Shown here in pieces: positions 60,921 to 64,000 of a stretch of 64,000 nucleotides of DNA. The DNA is from Amphiura filiformis. Taxonomy: Eukaryota; Echinodermata; Ophiuroidea; Amphilepidida; Amphiuridae. Within the stretch, counting starts at the first letter, position 1. Each line of letters begins with the position of its first letter. Both the position numbers and the translations under genes were made by a program. Location of the stretch: assembly GCF_039555335.1 (NCBI RefSeq), contig NC_092628.1, positions 66,543,292 through 66,607,291 of the forward strand. The letters are read 5' to 3'. A model generated the notes under the pieces. The model was not told the origin of the DNA and ran no database searches. It saw nothing but the letters and a program-made list of their open reading frames with translations.

Positions 60921-61290
60921 CAGCCCTCGAATTAAGGATCTGAAGGGGCACGGCAACTTTTTTAGGCAAGTAGACAATTGCCTTGGATTTTCACTGAAAA
61001 GGCAAGGCAGCACGGCAGTTTGTAATATTTCAAGAGGGCATCATGGCAACTGTTGAAAATTTGAGAAGGGCACCTAAGGCAATTTCTTCAAAAGTGAAGA
61101 AAACACACACAAACAGTCTGCTAGATGATTTTATAATGAAGGGGCAGGGCTAGGGCACCGATGGCAACTTCATTCGAGGGCACAGCAAGTGACTGCCTTG
61201 GGTAAAGGACATATTTTGAGGGCATTACGGCAGTGGGGATGGGCACCCACGGCAAAATGCCATGGGTGCCGTGGATTAAATCGAGGGCTG
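60921..61290. mobile_element. 370-bp hAT-type MITE with 8-bp target duplication
   Basis: Ends CAGCCCTCGAATTAA and the complement of CAGCCCTCGATTTAA. GGACAGGT stands immediately outside both ends (60913-60920 and 61291-61298). An 8-bp duplication with CAG-starting short TIRs is the hAT pattern. The interior repeats the motif GGGCAC/GGCAACT on a theme and has no transposase. Confidence 0.93.
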
Positions 61291-61298
61291 GGACAGGT

Positions 61299-61990
61299 CT
61301 TGAAATTTCAGCATCTCAATGGCTGAACAAATGTTCCTGTACCATGTGACATGTTCTCTCTCTTCAGATGGGTATGACAGCAACTGCAAGTGCAGAAGGA
61401 TTATGATGGAACCTACACACCATCTATTCTCTCAGATACCTATAAACGCTGTATAATTATCTAATTGAAGTATTTTGTCAGCATCCATGTCACTGAACAG
61501 GCTGTATCAAAATGATTGTCACCACCAGTTTTTTGATATTTATTGAAAATACCGCTTCTCCTGAAATGACCATAATTTGTAATTTTATAACCTCTAACAA
61601 TCTACAAATTAGGTGGACCTATAATGTTGCATTTTGATGTGGTAGCTAGTCTTTTCCATAATCATAAACTGCATGGGTAATAATCATTTTGAAACCACCT
61701 GTATCATCACCTAATAGAAGACTTACTGGTACAACCTGCCTCAATCACCAATTTGTACCAAAAGGCTTTCCTAGAAAGATTTGCCAGGAAACAAAACTAT
61801 GCTGCCAAACTCTAGCATATACATATCCACCTAATTTGAATGACTAATAATCTTCACAACTAGTTGCAAAACGATCCACATCTGCAGTACAATAAAGTTA
61901 GTCATTCACAAGTAAAATTCAATTGAGTTTGCCCACATGGAGGTGAGTTTCAATTTCAAAGAATAAAACATCATATATATACACAGCATA
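61299..61990. other. Intergenic DNA around a mariner-type MITE
   Basis: Nothing else recognised outside 61498-61702. Confidence 0.4.
61498..61702. mobile_element. Mariner-type MITE, copy 2
   Basis: Left end CAGGCTGTATCAAAATGATT. The right end in complement is CAGGTGGTTTCAAAATGATT. Interior similarity to 23997-24218 (CTACAAATTAGGTGGA against CTACAAATAAGGTGGA, GCATTTTGATG). Confidence 0.65.
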
Positions 61991-62036
61991 TTCACCGTAG
62001 AAGTGACGTCATAATCGGATTAACTACCACACAGTG

Positions 62037-62722
62037 TCGACACCCTGTATTATAAATATTTTTTCCCTGCAACTTAATACTCTGTAGGTGAGCAACGGAC
62101 GTGGCTAGAAAGCAATCGCTAGATCGCTCAGTGGTGAAGTACAAACTCAAAATGTAGAGATGTATTCATTTCTATTGAAATCAATATTCTATAATTGATG
62201 CAGATAAAGAAAGTTGCATAGTGTCTCGATATGTGCACTGTATTATAGACTTGTGATTTAATATTCTATACAGCACCTGGATCTGAGCTGAATGCGCTAC
62301 ACAGTACACATGTTCCTTTATATGATTGTAATTCTCAAAGTTTAATATATCACATTTTTAACGTACAATTTGAAAATCGTTACACTGACAATGCAGTAAA
62401 ATATATCCACAGCAAACAGCAATCGCCGCTGATTAGTGTATTGAATTTCCAGTTAGTGTATTGAAAACAAAACCTGGGTTTTACCTGACAACAAATCAAA
62501 TTTTTTTATAATGGCAACATCATATGGGGTACTGAGCATGCGCAAATCGTAAAAACGTGTAGAATAGAAACTCTGTGGTATCTCATATCGTGTAAATGGT
62601 ATGCTTAGCCTGAGTCGCTCGGCCTATCTCGAACAAAATCGCCATGCGTAGCTGTTGAAAAACGAGAGGATTCGCTGTACTATCACAGCAATTTTTGACA
62701 CAAAGATATATGATGACGCTGT
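62037..62722 (-). repeat. Dispersed repeat, copy 2
   Basis: Reverse complement of 19874-20440, with about 110 bp more at its left (GAAAGCAATCGCTAGATCGC). Ends near GACACCCTGTATTATAAATA. Confidence 0.85.
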
Positions 62723-62729
62723 GTACCAT

Positions 62730-62932
62730 AGCAATAGAGGAATACAATTTTTGAATAGATCGCCCTGCACTACAAGCAGATTGCACTAATCACCTGTGTA
62801 TGTCAGCAAACATAGATTGAATACAATACCGCTCTTTTCAAAGATACTAATCTTACTATGGTTCAATGCGTCTGTACCGTGTGAACGTTGTAGTGCAGGG
62901 CGATATAGTAAAAATTGTATTCCTCTATAGTA
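62730..62932. mobile_element. About 200-bp MITE nested in the TIR element
   Basis: ATAGAGGAATACAATTTTTG at 62733 pairs with the complement of CTATAGAGGAATACAATTTT at 62932. Inner ATCGCCCTGCACTACAA pairs with TTGTAGTGCAGGGCGAT. TIRs are about 42 bp. Confidence 0.8.
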
Positions 62933-62973
62933 ATGGTAGTTAATCCGATTAACTATGTCATTTCTACGGCGAA

Positions 62974-64000
62974 TAGAATCACTTGTTTGTATCCAATCAA
63001 AATCTGAATAGCACATACATGTATATAGATGACAGGTGTATTTACAAAATGAATAAAAATAGTCTCTGATAGTCTATGTACACTTGGCTATACATATGTC
63101 ACATGACTGTACACATTGAGCTGCGTGTCTGTGATGAAGGTGGTCTAACTGCGTTGTCTTTGTTATAGTGTACTACTTCTGCTTTCACAACACTCTGTAG
63201 GAAATAAAGTTAAGGAAAATAGACATGTTCTACTAGTGTTAGAGTGGTATACTGGCGTTGTTTTAAAAGCAAGGCAAACTAAAAAAACCCAATATAAACC
63301 TGAATTTGTTACTTACAACATTACTTGCGCATTTCCTACAATTAGGCTTTTTGTCCAAGTTTCAGGATGTTTCCTTTCACATACCACCACATGCTGGCAA
63401 ATACAAGATTGTTGATGAATACGTTATTCATACCTTGCTTACTTTTAAGTAAAAACTTTATAATCACTATGCCTTAATGCAAACTCACATTTTACTTTTG
63501 TGATTTTAAATTTTGTTTTTCTAGTCATCATTTTCAAACCTCCATGTATACTTTGTAGGAGGTGTGGGGAAATATATAGGTCATGAATAGAATGTAATAA
63601 CATAAGGATACACTTGTATGCTCCAGTTCAGCCTTGGTGAGTTTGATGTTTAATATATCGGCCGCAATCTTCTGAAAACATACATTAACCTGCAGTAATA
63701 CAATGAAGAGAAAGAAACATTAAATATAAATCGAGGGTTGACAAACAGAAGGCCTTAACTCAAAAAGTGCCTTTTTGAGAAAAATGAGTAAAATAATATT
63801 TTGCATTGAGATGTGACCCAAGTATTATTGTGCTATAGATGCAATAGGAAGTTGAATTGAGTTAAGGGCTGGGGTATGAGCGACCTTGAAGTTCCGGTAT
63901 CTGGAGAGGGGAAGCAATGAGTTACCCCAAATCACAGCGGCAGGTAGTGACTGGGCCGCCGAGTTCTAATATATATTTATTTTGGAAGGTTCGTGTTTGT
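62974..64000. other. Right edge, possible minus-strand exon
   Basis: At about 63621-63671 the minus strand reads KIAADILNIKLTKAELE behind a TTTTCAG acceptor (63672-63678). It has good coding character, but the donor is uncertain and the family unknown. Nothing else recognised. Confidence 0.25.

Larger units (their letters stand above)
61991..62973. mobile_element. TIR element containing dispersed-repeat copy 2 and a nested MITE
   Basis: Left end TTCACCGTAGAAGTGACGTC, then TAATCGGATTAACTACCA. The right end in complement is TTCGCCGTAGAAATGACATA, then TTAATCGGATTAACTACCA. TA flanks both ends. Inside lie the repeat 62037-62722, shared with DHX34 intron 15, and the MITE 62730-62932. Confidence 0.7.

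Overview
The window is animal nuclear DNA: AT-rich, with long spliced genes, GT-AG introns and dense transposon debris. Two host genes are complete enough to read exon by exon. The helicase DHX34 lies on the minus strand (coding 11852-32519, 26 coding exons, 1331 codons). The UFMylation adaptor DDRGK1 (UFBP1) lies on the plus strand (45531-53513, 7 coding exons). Protein similarity, intron density and the abundance of MITEs, a tRNA-derived SINE, hAT and Tc1-like debris suggest a marine invertebrate. An echinoderm, hemichordate or other invertebrate deuterostome is my guess, but the window alone does not prove it.

Layout. Bases 1-276 are the 3' coding end of an unrecognised plus-strand gene, followed by its 3' UTR and a poly(A) signal at 613-618. 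At 2148-2899 lies a foldback-like element built from short repeats in two opposed blocks. A minus-strand KCTD6/21-like BTB gene follows (3125-3849, one base short near its C terminus), then an inverted-repeat element (about 4195-4900) and two truncated KCTD copies inside an identical 654-bp tandem duplication (5067-6374). From 7019 to 10790 there is a 47-bp minisatellite interrupted by two inserted elements, one of them a 1734-bp terminal-inverted-repeat element with a 4-bp target duplication.

DHX34 fills 11.8-32.5 kb. Its introns carry several palindromic MITEs, a SINE with a 12-bp target duplication, a SINE nested in a MITE, and a LINE tail. Between the divergently transcribed DHX34 and DDRGK1 (32.5-45.5 kb) lies mostly unannotatable sequence plus a satellite of 1.45-kb units (four full units and one partial, 38893-45165) that ends very close to DDRGK1. 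The last 10 kb hold transposon remnants: a Tc1-like fragment whose empty site is visible in another repeat copy, a hAT-type MITE with a clean 8-bp duplication, nested elements, and weak hints of a minus-strand gene.

The two readable genes have unrelated jobs. DHX34 is a nonsense-mediated mRNA decay helicase. DDRGK1 is an ER-membrane adaptor for UFM1 conjugation. I see no operon-like or pathway link between them. I found no CRISPR array, no retroviral or Polinton-like element, and no convincing new gene system. The strongest unusual signals are structural: the foldback array, the KCTD palindromic insertion, the nested minisatellite, the TIR-bounded 1.45-kb satellite, and single-base frame breaks in two otherwise well-conserved host genes.
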